Made by a program: the position numbers and the translations under genes. The notes below the pieces were generated by a model. It saw only the letters and a program-made list of their open reading frames with translations, ran no database searches and was not told the origin of the DNA. Source: Candidatus Eisenbacteria bacterium (GTDB lineage: Bacteria; Eisenbacteria; RBG-16-71-46). From it: a stretch of DNA of 44,903 nucleotides. Position 1 is the stretch's first letter, and the number at the start of each line of letters is the position of its first letter. The stretch is taken from NCBI GenBank assembly GCA_035712145.1, contig DASTBI010000117.1, forward strand, positions 1 to 44,903, in the 5' to 3' direction. This document shows, piece by piece, positions 33,779 through 42,435 of the stretch.

Positions 33779-34828
33779 ATGGCGGTGAGAACGTCGCGCG
33801 AACGCGTTTGGGCCACGCTGCGCGGCGATGCAGTCGACAGGCCCGCGGTTTCCTTCTGGGGCCACTTCTACCACCGGGAGTCCTCGGCCCTCGAGCTCGT
33901 CGACGCCACCCTGGAGCACCAGCGCGAGTACGGCTGGGACTGGGTGAAGCTCAATCCTCGGAAGCACTACCACGTCGAGGACTGGGGCGTTCGCTACCGC
34001 TACCCGGGACGCGCGGACGAGAAGCCGGTGCTCGAGTCATGGCCCATCCATCAGCCGCCGGATTGGCGCAAGCTGACGCCGAAGAATCCGAAGCACAAAG
34101 CACTCGGAGAGCAGCTCGAGGCCGTGCGCCTCCTGCGCCAGCGACTGCCCGACGACGTTCCGATGATCGAGACGGTGTTCACGCCGCTCGCGATCCTGGC
34201 GGAGATGGTGGAGGAGCCGGGCGTGCTCAAGCTCCATATGCGCGAAGAGCCCGACGCCGTGCGCCAGGCGCTCGAAGTCGTGACCGCGACCTTCGAGCCG
34301 TTCGTCACCCAGGTGATCGCGCACGGCGCGGACGGAATCTATCTCGCCACCACCGACTGGGCCTCGAAGACCTGGATGACCGCGGACGAGTACCGCGAGT
34401 GGGCCCGGCCCTACGACCTGCGTCTGCTCGCGGCCGCGGCGGGCGCACCCTTCAACGTGCTGCACGTGTGCAAGCCTCGCAACCTGCTGTTCGACCTGTC
34501 CGACTATCCGGTGCAGGCCTTTTCGTACGACGCCACCGATCCCACCAATCCCACGCTCGACCAGGCGCTGTCGCGACTGCCGGGTGCTTTGATGGGAGGC
34601 ATCTCGCACGAGGGCGCGCTGCAATCGGGAGTCGACGCTGTGACCGCGGAAGTGCGCCGCGGTTTCGAGCAGACCGGGGGCCGTCGCTGGCTGGTCGCCC
34701 CGGGATGTTCCATTCCCCCCCGTACCCCGGCTGCGAATCTGAAGGCGGCGCGTGCGGCGGTCGATGCCGTGTCGAGCGACCCGGCGGGATCGTCGCGCGC
34801 GTCACCCTCGAGGGCGATGCCGCCCTAG
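33779..34828 (+). CDS. URO-D superfamily protein with MtaA/CmuA-type zinc ligands
   Basis: 349 aa with the uroporphyrinogen decarboxylase barrel (RTSRERVWATLRGDAVDRPAVSFWGHFY at the start). It is not HemE-like. Instead it has LHVCKP (His229, Cys231) and VAPGCSIPP (Cys310), the H-x-C-Xn-C zinc set of corrinoid-dependent methyltransferases such as MtaA. A methyl transfer between a cobalamin and a thiol is thus possible; no corrinoid protein is adjacent. ATG at 33779 with GGGGGG upstream; a longer frame to 33692 would cross the promoter. Redoxin gene follows after 9 nt. Confidence 0.82.
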   Translation: MAVRTSRERVWATLRGDAVDRPAVSFWGHFYHRESSALELVDATLEHQREYGWDWVKLNPRKHYHVEDWGVRYRYPGRADEKPVLESWPIHQPPDWRKLTPKNPKHKALGEQLEAVRLLRQRLPDDVPMIETVFTPLAILAEMVEEPGVLKLHMREEPDAVRQALEVVTATFEPFVTQVIAHGADGIYLATTDWASKTWMTADEYREWARPYDLRLLAAAAGAPFNVLHVCKPRNLLFDLSDYPVQAFSYDATDPTNPTLDQALSRLPGALMGGISHEGALQSGVDAVTAEVRRGFEQTGGRRWLVAPGCSIPPRTPAANLKAARAAVDAVSSDPAGSSRASPSRAMPP

Positions 34829-34837
34829 GAGGTCGCT

Positions 34838-35410
34838 GTGAAGGTCCTCGTCGTCTGTGCGCTCCTGTGTGTCGCCGCCCCTTCGGCGGCGCAGCCCAAC
34901 CTCGACAAGGTTCCCACGCCGTCTCAGGGAACCGAGTCGGGCTCGCAGGCCATCCCGGTCGGTCAGTTGCGGGTGGCCGGCGTCGTCCACGTGGGTCAGT
35001 CCGCTCCGGATTTCACCGTGATGTCGAGCTCGGGACGTGAGCTGACCTTGTCGCGGCTCAAGGGCGACTGGCTGGTGCTGGTCTTCTCCGAGAATCGCGA
35101 AGACTTCGCCGCGCTGCGCGACATTCACGAGCGCCTGATCGAATCCGGGTCGTTCGTCTACGGCGTGTGCAAGGAGAAGCCGCAACGCCTGCGCACCTAC
35201 GCCGAAGACGAGCGGCTGCCCTTCGAGCTGCTGGCCGATCCCACCGGCGAGATCTCGGCGCTCTACGGCTACTACGACCAGGAGCGCCGGGCCACGACGC
35301 GCGGGTTCGTGGTGCTCGATCGGCACAGCATGGTGCGCCTGGCGCTCCAGGGCCAGGCCCCTCCCGAGGAGATCGCCAGCCTCGCCCACTACACGATCAC
35401 CGGCTACTAG
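34838..35410 (+). CDS. Exported redoxin-fold protein lacking peroxidatic Cys
   Basis: 190 aa, AhpC/TSA-like. Signal peptide (VLVVCALLCVAAPSAA), then VGQSAPDFTVMSSSGRELTLSRLKGDWLVLVF, the peroxiredoxin start. Where the peroxidatic cysteine should follow (F-x-x-x-C-T/P), it reads FSENREDFAALRD, no cysteine. The only mature cysteine is YGVCKEK. The rest of the fold is intact (LPFELLADPTGEISALYGYYDQE, TRGFVVLD). Strong AGGAGG, GTG start, 9 nt after the URO-D gene. Probably binding or structural, not a peroxidase. Confidence 0.8.
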   Translation: MKVLVVCALLCVAAPSAAQPNLDKVPTPSQGTESGSQAIPVGQLRVAGVVHVGQSAPDFTVMSSSGRELTLSRLKGDWLVLVFSENREDFAALRDIHERLIESGSFVYGVCKEKPQRLRTYAEDERLPFELLADPTGEISALYGYYDQERRATTRGFVVLDRHSMVRLALQGQAPPEEIASLAHYTITGY

Positions 35411-35432
35411 AAGCGAGAATCGCGGGCGAGAT

Positions 35433-36029
35433 TCAGCGGGCGCCAGGCAGTGTGGCGCCCGCCATGGGGATGGCGAGCGCGCGTGAGCACAGCCGCGCGT
35501 ACTCCACATTCGGAAGGCTGCCACGCACCAGGCCGCACACCCGGCCGCGCGCATCGAGGATGAAACAACCGGGTGTGATCCGTTCGCCATCGACGACGTT
35601 GAACTGACCGGCGATCACTCCACGGGAGTCGGCGAGCACCGTGTACTGAAGGCCGAGACGCTTCACCAGCGACCGCGTCGCATTGGGCCGCGCGTCCACC
35701 ACCGCCACCGGGATCACGCCCAGATCGAGGAGGGCCTCCCGCTGCTGCTGGAGCTTCTTCAGGTCCGCCTCGCGCGGCCCGAACACCAGCAGCACGGGAC
35801 CCTGATCGAGCAGGTGATGGAGCCGCATGGAGCGCCCGCCGAATCCCTCGAAGGCGAAGTTGGGCGCGGGATCTCCCAGGCGAACGATCGATGCCGGCGG
35901 CTCGGGAATCCGCCCCGCCACGGAGCCGCTCGAATGCGCGCGCCGTTCGACGGACTGGGAGGCGTTGTGAGCGTCGATGCCGGGACCCATCCACAACAAT
36001 GAGACGAGGCTCACCCAGGGCAGCCACAT
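35433..36029 (-). CDS. Second exported redoxin-fold protein lacking peroxidatic Cys
   Basis: 198 aa. Hydrophobic N-terminus (WLPWVSLVSLLWMGPGIDA). LGDPAPNFAFEGFGGRSMRLHHLLDQGPVLLVF is the redoxin start, but the next stretch is GPREADLKKLQQQREALL, again with no peroxidatic cysteine. VLADSRGVIAGQFNVVDGERITPGCFILDARGRVCGLV completes the fold. It parallels its convergent neighbour in order and motif (LVxVF-x-x-[RN]-x-x-D), suggesting an old duplication. 22 bp separate the two stops. Confidence 0.78.
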   Translation of the reverse strand: MWLPWVSLVSLLWMGPGIDAHNASQSVERRAHSSGSVAGRIPEPPASIVRLGDPAPNFAFEGFGGRSMRLHHLLDQGPVLLVFGPREADLKKLQQQREALLDLGVIPVAVVDARPNATRSLVKRLGLQYTVLADSRGVIAGQFNVVDGERITPGCFILDARGRVCGLVRGSLPNVEYARLCSRALAIPMAGATLPGAR

Positions 36030-36056
36030 GAGGACTCTCTCCGCGTCTTTTGGGAA

Positions 36057-36079
36057 GGCCGCGGCGAGGTGCCGCAGCC
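36057..36079 (-). terminator. Hairpin after the histidine kinase gene
   Basis: Minus strand GGCTGCGGC-acctc-GCCGCGGCC, a 9-bp stem with one wobble, in the 98-bp gap between the kinase stop and the redoxin start. It is followed by only two T, so it is a weak terminator or mRNA end protector. Confidence 0.45.
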
Positions 36080-36127
36080 GTCATGGTTATCGGCCGGAGA
36101 TGCGGCGGAGTTGAGCTTCGTGACGCG

Positions 36128-37906
36128 TCAGCCGCGCACGCGGCCGGAGATCATGTCGCCCACGTGTCTCAGCGCACGATCGACGTCTTCCATCGAGAAA
36201 GGCTTGGCGATGATCAGGTCGACGCCGCGCGCCTGGGCGCTCCCTTCCTCGAGCTGTGAGCCCCATCCGGTGACGAGCACGATCGGGATCTCCGGCGCCT
36301 GCGCCTTGACGCGCCTCGCCACGTCCCAACCGTTCACTTCGGGCATGCCGAGATCGGAGAACACCACCTGGGGCGGGCGTCTCTGGAACTCGGCGAGCCC
36401 CGCCTCGCCGCCCAGCGCGAGCCGGACGTTCTGGCCGCGGTCGCGCAGCATGTCGGCGAGCACTTCGAGGACAGGCTCCTCGTCGTCGACGACCAGGATG
36501 CTCATGGCGGGAATGCCGGCCGATGACGGGTCTCCGCCACGCGAAGCCGCCACGGAGACCGGATTGCACGGGAAGCGCAGCGTGAACTCGGTGCCGAGGC
36601 CGGGCTGACTGTCGACCGTGATGCTGCCGTGATGGCGGGTGACGATGCCGTACGCCACGGAGAGACCGAGGCCCGTTCCCTTGACCGGCTTGGTGGTGAA
36701 GAAAGGGTCGAAGACGCGCACCTGGGTCTCGGCATCCATCCCGATGCCGGTGTCTCGCACCCGCGCCATGACGCCGGAATCCGCATCCTGCGTGGTGAGC
36801 AGGATGAGTCCGCCCCAGGGCATGGCGTCGAGCGCATTGAGCACCAGATTGGTGAACACCTCGCGCAGCTCGGAGCCGTTGCCGGCGATCGGCTGGGTGG
36901 CCTCGAGGAACTGCCGGATCTCGACCGAGACGCCTCGCTTCTTGGCGTTCGTCTGCCAGGCGGGGCGCGTGAACTCGATGACGTCGCGGATCACCTGGTT
37001 CACGTCGATCGGCTCGAAGTCCTCGTCCTGACGCAGGCGCGTGAACTCCTGCACCCGGCGCACCGTGCTCGCGCCGTCGAGGGCGGCCTGCTCGATGACC
37101 TGGAGCTGGCGCCGGATCTCGCCTTCCTGCGCGGCGCGCAGGAGGAGCTGCGTACGGCCGAGGATCGCCGCCAGGATGTTGTTGAAGTCGTGGGCGACGC
37201 CGCCGGCCATCTCGCCGAGCGCGTTCAGCTTCGCCGACTGCACGAGCTGATTCTGGGTGGCGCGCAGCTCCTCGTAGGCCAGCTTGATCTGCTCGTACAT
37301 GCGCGCGTTCGTGATGGCGGCGCTGCACTGCGCGGCGAACAGCGTGGCCAGCTCGAGGTCGCCTTCCACGAAGAAGCGGCGCTCGGGCCCGATGCGCACC
37401 AGCGTGATCACGCCGATCACCTGATCCCGGGCGAAGAGCGGGACGCACAGCAGCGAGGACACCTCTTCGGGAGTCCCCGGCACGTCCATGGCCCGCGGAT
37501 CGTCCTCGGCCTTGTTGACGATCTCGCCGCGCCCGGTCGAGGCCACGCCGCCGGTGATGCCCTCGCCCATCTTGAGGCGAAGCGCCATGACCTCGTCGCG
37601 ATAGGCCTGGACGTCGCACGCCACCGGCCGCAGCGTGCGGTCGGCGTCCTCGATGAGGAACACGGTGCACTCGTCCACCTGGATCACCTTGCGCACCTGC
37701 TGGGCGATGGTGGAGAGGATGGTGTCGAGCTCGAGCGAGCTCACCATCGCCTGGCTCACCGTCAGGAGCGCGGCCAGGCGCTCCTTCTGCTCGGTCTCGC
37801 GGTCGAGCAGGTCGTGGAGCGACGAAGCCGCGGCCTCGAGGCTCATGGGGTCTACGGTGTTCTCCCTCCAGTCTTCGTCGGGAGATCGTTCGGGCAGGGC
37901 GGTCAC
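36128..37906 (-). CDS. Cytoplasmic hybrid histidine kinase (GAF, HisKA, HATPase, receiver)
   Basis: 592 aa, no membrane segments. GAF about 45-205 (LTVSQAMVSSLELDTILSTIA, KMGEGITGGVASTG). HisKA with phospho-acceptor His239 in GGVAHDFNNILAAILGRTQ; HATPase boxes FTNLVLNALDAMPWGG, DTGIGMDAE and GTGLGLSVAYGIV. Receiver about 468-592: DD near 474, phospho-Asp518 in VVFSDLGMPEVNGWDV and Lys568 in IIAKPFS. So it can pass phosphate internally; no separate response regulator is adjacent. SD (GGAGG, 5 nt) and GTG start. Input is unknown; the GAF suggests a small cytosolic ligand. Confidence 0.92.
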   Translation of the reverse strand: MTALPERSPDEDWRENTVDPMSLEAAASSLHDLLDRETEQKERLAALLTVSQAMVSSLELDTILSTIAQQVRKVIQVDECTVFLIEDADRTLRPVACDVQAYRDEVMALRLKMGEGITGGVASTGRGEIVNKAEDDPRAMDVPGTPEEVSSLLCVPLFARDQVIGVITLVRIGPERRFFVEGDLELATLFAAQCSAAITNARMYEQIKLAYEELRATQNQLVQSAKLNALGEMAGGVAHDFNNILAAILGRTQLLLRAAQEGEIRRQLQVIEQAALDGASTVRRVQEFTRLRQDEDFEPIDVNQVIRDVIEFTRPAWQTNAKKRGVSVEIRQFLEATQPIAGNGSELREVFTNLVLNALDAMPWGGLILLTTQDADSGVMARVRDTGIGMDAETQVRVFDPFFTTKPVKGTGLGLSVAYGIVTRHHGSITVDSQPGLGTEFTLRFPCNPVSVAASRGGDPSSAGIPAMSILVVDDEEPVLEVLADMLRDRGQNVRLALGGEAGLAEFQRRPPQVVFSDLGMPEVNGWDVARRVKAQAPEIPIVLVTGWGSQLEEGSAQARGVDLIIAKPFSMEDVDRALRHVGDMISGRVRG

Positions 37907-37978
37907 GCAGCCTCCGGGTGCAGGTCCCCGGAGTTATCGGCGTCGGCGGGATGGACTTAAGGGTTTTGCCCGAAGGGT

Positions 37979-38854
37979 TTAGCGGCTCGCCGGCGCCTCG
38001 CCGCCGAGGCGGCGGAATTCGTGGAGATGACGGATCGCCTTGCGCGGCTGGCCGAGCCGCTCCCACAGCCGCGCGAGATTGAAGTGGGCATCCGCAAAGC
38101 CATCGTCCAGCTCGAGCGCCTTCTCGTAGGCCGTCGCCGCCGCGTGGGGCCGGCGCAGGTCCTCGAGCGCCACGCCCAGGTTGAAGGCCGCGGTGGCGTC
38201 CTCCGGGCGGGTCGCAAGGGCGGCGCGGTAGTGTGCCTCGGCTTCGGAGTGCCGACCCGCCTCGTGCAGCAGGCAGCCGAGGTTCAGATGGGCATCGGCG
38301 TGCTCCGGCGACAGCTCGACCGCGCGGCGATACGCTTCCCGCGCGCGCTCGGGCTCGACCGGCTCGAGGTCGCAGCCGAGGTGGAACCAATCCTCGGCGT
38401 CCATTCCGTCGCTCTCCTGCGCCGCGTCCGCCGCCTGCCGCGCGAGCGGCGCGACGGCCGACACGAGTGACCGGACGTCGAGGTCGAGAACCGCCTGGCC
38501 GGACACGGGATTCCAGGCCGACGCGCCGTCGCGCACCACGATGTCCTCACCCTCGGCGGTAAGTCGCAGCGCCGCCAGCTGCCGTCCTGCGGGAAGCTGC
38601 TCGCGGAGCTTCATCAGCGCCCGCTGCACGCGCCGCGCCGGCATGCGCTCGATCAGGTCCTTGGCGGCGCGGAGCAGCACCAGATCCTGGAAGGAGAAGC
38701 GAAGCTCGCGGCCGGGTCCGCGCTGAGGGCTCAGGCAGCCGGCGCGAACGAATGCCGAGATCTGCGGCACCGTGAGCCCGAGAAGGCGTGCGACGTCACG
38801 GGCGGGGTACCCGCTGGCGTAGGCTGCCTGCCTGACCGTCGAGGAGCTGTCCAT
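37979..38854 (-). CDS. MerR-type helix-turn-helix protein with TPR domain
   Basis: About 291 aa. N-terminal MerR-like domain (DVARLLGLTVPQISAFVRAGCLSPQRG, then FSFQDLVLLRAAKDLIERMPARRVQRALMKL) where a DNA-binding winged helix and the dimer start are clear. A middle section (about 90-150) precedes TPR repeats: AREAYRRAVELSPEHADAHLNLGCLLHEAGRHSEAEAHYRAAL and two more. The TPR end replaces a small-molecule sensor, so partner proteins may control it. Start is uncertain: ATG 38854, GTG 38860 or GTG 38863; a GATACT lies 5 nt before the first GTG. Confidence 0.82.
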   Translation of the reverse strand: MDSSSTVRQAAYASGYPARDVARLLGLTVPQISAFVRAGCLSPQRGPGRELRFSFQDLVLLRAAKDLIERMPARRVQRALMKLREQLPAGRQLAALRLTAEGEDIVVRDGASAWNPVSGQAVLDLDVRSLVSAVAPLARQAADAAQESDGMDAEDWFHLGCDLEPVEPERAREAYRRAVELSPEHADAHLNLGCLLHEAGRHSEAEAHYRAALATRPEDATAAFNLGVALEDLRRPHAAATAYEKALELDDGFADAHFNLARLWERLGQPRKAIRHLHEFRRLGGEAPASR

Positions 38855-38909
38855 GCTCACCACGCTGGAGTATCACAGTGGAGCGGCGTCGAGAAGCAAA
38901 CTCGTACGG

Positions 38910-39797
38910 CTAACGCGAGGCTCGCTTCTTCGGCGCCTCCACCTTGGCGTGTCCTCGCGGCGAGCGGCGAGCCGGCTTGCGGTCGGCGGCCGGCTTCGAG
39001 GCCTTGCTCGTCCTTCGCCCGTCCTCCTCGACACCCAGGCTCGCCTTGAGCGCGTCCATGAGATCGATGATCTGGGCTTTCGGCTCTTCGGCCTCGGCGA
39101 AGGTGATCTCCTGCCCTTCCACCTTCTGCTGGATGATCTCCATCATCCGCTCCCGCACCGTGTCCTTGTAGCGCTCGGGGTGGAACTTCTCCTGGATGTT
39201 CTGCTCCATGAGCTGCATGGCGAGCTTCAGCTCCTCGGGCTTGACGTCGACGTTGGGCACCCCGATCTCGGAGAAGGGGCGCACCTCTTCGGCGTAGCGG
39301 AGCTGTTGCATGACCAGGCCGCCTTCCATCGCCCGCAGCATCACCAGGTACTGCTTGCCACGCGCCGCGTATTGCGCGAGCCCGACGACCTCGGCCTGCA
39401 TCATCGCTTTGCTGAGCAGCTTGTAAGCGCGCTCGGCGCCCTTGTCGGGGCCCAGGTAGTAAGGCCGGTCGTAGTAGACCGGGTCGACCGCGGCGACCGG
39501 GACGAACTCGGTGATCGCGATCGCGCGCGTCGCCTCTTCTTCCACCGCCTTGAGCTCCTCGGGCGTGAAGACGACGTAGCTGTCCTTGGCGTACTCGTAG
39601 CCTTTGACGATCTCGTCCCGCTCGACCACCTTGCCTTCCTTCGAGCAGATGTACTGCTGCTTGAGGGGAGCGGCGTCCTTCTTGTGGAGCATGCGGAAGG
39701 AGATAGACTCGGAGCTCTGTCCGGTGGAGTAGAGCCGGATGGGAATCGTCACCAGACCAAAAGAAATGGTCGCCGAAGCAATCGAATGTGCGCTCAT
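38910..39797 (-). CDS. ku: Ku protein (NHEJ)
   Basis: Binds double-strand break ends and recruits LigD. 295 aa. SIASATISFGLVTIPIRLYST opens the Ku beta-barrel; LHKKDAAPLKQQYICSKEGKVVE and YYDRPYYLGPDKGAERAYKLL are typical, followed by FHPERYKDTVRERMMEII. The last 40 residues are Lys/Arg-rich (ASKPAADRKPARRSPRGH), as in Ku proteins that bind LigD or DNA. ATG at 39797 lies 8 nt after a -10 and has no ribosome site. Divergent from ligD with a 28-bp gap. Confidence 0.96.
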   Translation of the reverse strand: MSAHSIASATISFGLVTIPIRLYSTGQSSESISFRMLHKKDAAPLKQQYICSKEGKVVERDEIVKGYEYAKDSYVVFTPEELKAVEEEATRAIAITEFVPVAAVDPVYYDRPYYLGPDKGAERAYKLLSKAMMQAEVVGLAQYAARGKQYLVMLRAMEGGLVMQQLRYAEEVRPFSEIGVPNVDVKPEELKLAMQLMEQNIQEKFHPERYKDTVRERMMEIIQQKVEGQEITFAEAEEPKAQIIDLMDALKASLGVEEDGRRTSKASKPAADRKPARRSPRGHAKVEAPKKRASR

Positions 39798-39805
39798 AGG
39801 CGTCG

Positions 39806-39811
39806 ACTCTA
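39806..39811 (-). promoter_or_regulatory. ku: Candidate extended -10 of ku
   Basis: Minus strand GTGC-TAGAGT, hexamer 39811-39806, 8 nt before the ku ATG. Leaderless by position. No clear ligD promoter can be read in the 28-bp gap; one may lie within ku. Confidence 0.45.
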
Positions 39812-39825
39812 GCACGGGCCTCCCA

Positions 39826-42435
39826 GTGCCAGGCACCCCCAAAACCGACCGGCTGACGCAGTACCGCAAGAAGCGCAAAGCCGAGGCAACGCCCGAGCCT
39901 TTTGGCGAGGCCTCGGCCGAGCGGCCTTACCTTTTCGTGATCCAGAAGCACGCCGCCCGGCGGACCCATTACGACCTGCGGCTCGAATGGAACGGGACGC
40001 TGATCTCGTGGGCGGTCCCCAACGGGCCGTCCCTCGATCCGAGCGAGAAGCGCCTCGCGGTGCACGTCGAGGACCACCCGGTCGAGTACGCGGACTTCGA
40101 AGGCGTCATCCCGGCCGGAAACTACGGCGCCGGTGCCGTGATCCTGTGGGATCGCGGGCGCTGGGTGCCGATCGACGACCCCGACCAGCTCGAGGCTTCC
40201 GGCAAGCTCCACTTCGAGCTGCATGGATACAAGCTGCGTGGCGAGTGGATCCTGGTGCGCACCAAGCGCGGCCCCAAGGACTGGCTGCTCTACAAGAAGA
40301 AGGACGCGTGGGCGCGCCCCGGCGAGCCGCCCTTCGGCGAGGAATCGATCCTCTCCGGGCTCACCGTGGAAGAGCTCGGTGAAGGCAAGACCGGCGCGCG
40401 AGAGATCGCGTCGGCGCTTGGAAAGCTCAAGGCCAAGCACGGCCACGTCGATCCGGCGAAGCTCGAGCTGATGCTGTGCGAAACCGCGGAGAAGGCTTTC
40501 TCCGGCAAGGACTGGCTCTTCGAGCTCAAGTACGACGGCTATCGAATGATCGCGGCGCGCACATCCGACGGCGTGCCGTATCTCCGCTACCGGAACGGCA
40601 ATGATGTCACCGCGATCTTCCCGGAGATCGCCAAAGCGGTGCGCGCCCTGCCGTGCGGCGACGCGGTGCTGGACGGAGAAGCCGTCGTGCTGGACGAGAC
40701 CGGCAAGCCGAGCTTCGCCCGCCTCCAGCAGCGTGGCCAGATCCGGCGCGCGCGCGATGCCGAGCGGGCCGCGGTCGAGCACCCGGTGACGCTCGTCGTG
40801 TTCGACCTGCTCGGGCTCGAAGGCCACGACCTGCGTGGCCTGCCGCTCACCCGGCGCAAGGAGCTGCTGCGGAAGCTGGTGCCGAAGACCGGCGCGCTCC
40901 GCTATTCCGACCACGTCGAGGCGCGCGGCGAGGAGCTGTTCGAGCGCGTGCGCGACATGGGCCTGGAAGGGCTGATCGCCAAGAAGGCCGACGCGCCCTA
41001 CCGCGGCGGGCGGTCCAATCAATGGCTCAAGCTGGTGGCCGACCGCTCTGGGGACTTCGTCGTGGTGGGCTACACCGCGGGAAAGGGCGGGCGCGGCGGA
41101 TTCGGCGCCCTCCACGTCGGCGCCTACCTGGACGATGGCCGCCTCGTCTATTGCGGACGCGCCGGCAGCGGCTTCAACGCGCGCCAGCTCGAGGAGATGG
41201 GCGCCGATCTCGAGGCCATCGCCCGCGACCAGCCGGCGTGCATCGGCTCGCTGCCGGTCGGGCACGAGCACCACTGGGTCGAGCCGCGTATGGTCGTGGA
41301 AGTCCGCTACAAGACGTGGACGACCGAAGGCCTGCTGCGTCACCCGGTGTTCTCGCGCGTGCGCGAGGACAAGAAACCCGAAGAGTGCTTGTACTCCGCA
41401 CTACCCGGCCCGCGCCCCGACTCCGCCGTCGCGGGCAACGGCCCGCCGCCCAAGCGCTCGCCGTTCTCTCGCGGCAAGCGGGTGCGGGTGACCGATGCGC
41501 CAGCTCAGACTCCGGAGCCCGAGCCCGAGGGGCCACCCGAGATCAAGTTCACCAATCTCACCAAGATCTTCTGGCCGGCCGAGCGCTACACGAAGGGCGA
41601 TCTGATCGACTACTACCGATCCGCCTGGCCGTGGCTCGAGCCCTACCTCATGGACCGGCCATGCGTGCTGACCCGCTACCCCGACGGCATCGAAGGCAAG
41701 AGCTTCTATCAGAAGGACGCGCCGACTTTCCTCCCGGACTGGATCCGTCGCGCGCCGATCTGGAGCGAGGATGGCCAGAAGGACATCCGCTACATCGTGT
41801 GCGAGGACGAGACGACCATGGCGTACCTCGCCAATCTCGGCACCATTCCGCTCCACATCTGGCACAGCCGGGTGGAGACGCTGCAGCGGCCCGACTGGTG
41901 TCTGGTGGATCTGGATCCGAAGGGAGCGCCCTTCTCCGACGTCATCCTGCTGGCGCGCGCCGTCCACGAGCTGTGCGAGGACATCGGGCTTCCGAGCCTT
42001 CCGAAGACCACCGGCTCGACCGGCATCCACATCCTGATCCCGTTGGGGCGCCAGCTCACCTACGAGCAGTCGCGGATGCTCGGCAATCTGCTGGCGCGCG
42101 TCATCCACGACCAGCATCCCAAGATCTCGACCATCCAGCGCATGATCAGCTCACGTGGCGGCAAGGTCTACCTCGACTACCTGCAGAACCGCCATGGCCA
42201 GCTCATGGTCACGCCGTTCAGCGTTCGGCCGCTGCCGGGCGCGACGGTCTCCATGCCGCTCACGTGGGAGGAGGTGAACCCCAAGCTCGAGAACGGCAGG
42301 TTCACGATCAAGAACGCGATCGCGCGCATGGAGAAGCTGGGCAAGGACCCGATGCGAGCGGTGCTCGAGATGAAGCCCGATCTCACCCGCGCCCTGGCGA
42401 GGCTTGCCGGGCGCGTCGGGAACGGCGAAGGCTGA
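39826..42435 (+). CDS. ligD: Multifunctional DNA ligase D
   Basis: NHEJ repair enzyme, 869 aa from GTG at 39826. Order is phosphoesterase, ligase, polymerase. Phosphoesterase (about 35-150): FVIQKHAARRTHYDLRLEWNG, HVEDHPVEYADFEG, GNYGAGAVILWDRG. Ligase: adenylation lysine K235 in ELKYDGYRMIA, then DGEAVVLDETGKPSFA and motif VADRSGDFVVVGYTAG with its OB fold. Polymerase: metal aspartates in CLVDLDPKGAPF (D695, D697), with TGSTGIHILIPL and IDQ-like SSRGGKVYLDYLQN. The frame continues upstream to 39739 through the Ku start, so the GTG at 39826 is preferred. Its stop touches the phosphatase stop. Confidence 0.96.
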   Translation: MPGTPKTDRLTQYRKKRKAEATPEPFGEASAERPYLFVIQKHAARRTHYDLRLEWNGTLISWAVPNGPSLDPSEKRLAVHVEDHPVEYADFEGVIPAGNYGAGAVILWDRGRWVPIDDPDQLEASGKLHFELHGYKLRGEWILVRTKRGPKDWLLYKKKDAWARPGEPPFGEESILSGLTVEELGEGKTGAREIASALGKLKAKHGHVDPAKLELMLCETAEKAFSGKDWLFELKYDGYRMIAARTSDGVPYLRYRNGNDVTAIFPEIAKAVRALPCGDAVLDGEAVVLDETGKPSFARLQQRGQIRRARDAERAAVEHPVTLVVFDLLGLEGHDLRGLPLTRRKELLRKLVPKTGALRYSDHVEARGEELFERVRDMGLEGLIAKKADAPYRGGRSNQWLKLVADRSGDFVVVGYTAGKGGRGGFGALHVGAYLDDGRLVYCGRAGSGFNARQLEEMGADLEAIARDQPACIGSLPVGHEHHWVEPRMVVEVRYKTWTTEGLLRHPVFSRVREDKKPEECLYSALPGPRPDSAVAGNGPPPKRSPFSRGKRVRVTDAPAQTPEPEPEGPPEIKFTNLTKIFWPAERYTKGDLIDYYRSAWPWLEPYLMDRPCVLTRYPDGIEGKSFYQKDAPTFLPDWIRRAPIWSEDGQKDIRYIVCEDETTMAYLANLGTIPLHIWHSRVETLQRPDWCLVDLDPKGAPFSDVILLARAVHELCEDIGLPSLPKTTGSTGIHILIPLGRQLTYEQSRMLGNLLARVIHDQHPKISTIQRMISSRGGKVYLDYLQNRHGQLMVTPFSVRPLPGATVSMPLTWEEVNPKLENGRFTIKNAIARMEKLGKDPMRAVLEMKPDLTRALARLAGRVGNGEG

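Noticed and set aside
33779-34828. HemE, uroporphyrinogen decarboxylase
   Set aside because: The HxC...C zinc motif of methyltransferase relatives is present and the operon has no heme genes.
37959-37980. Direct repeat AAGGGTTT at 37959 and 37973
   Set aside because: Short, only two copies, and partly within the MerR-TPR stop; no role could be supported.
38910-42435. Ku-LigD as a phage-derived island
   Set aside because: Base composition matches the neighbours and no phage genes or attachment repeats are visible.
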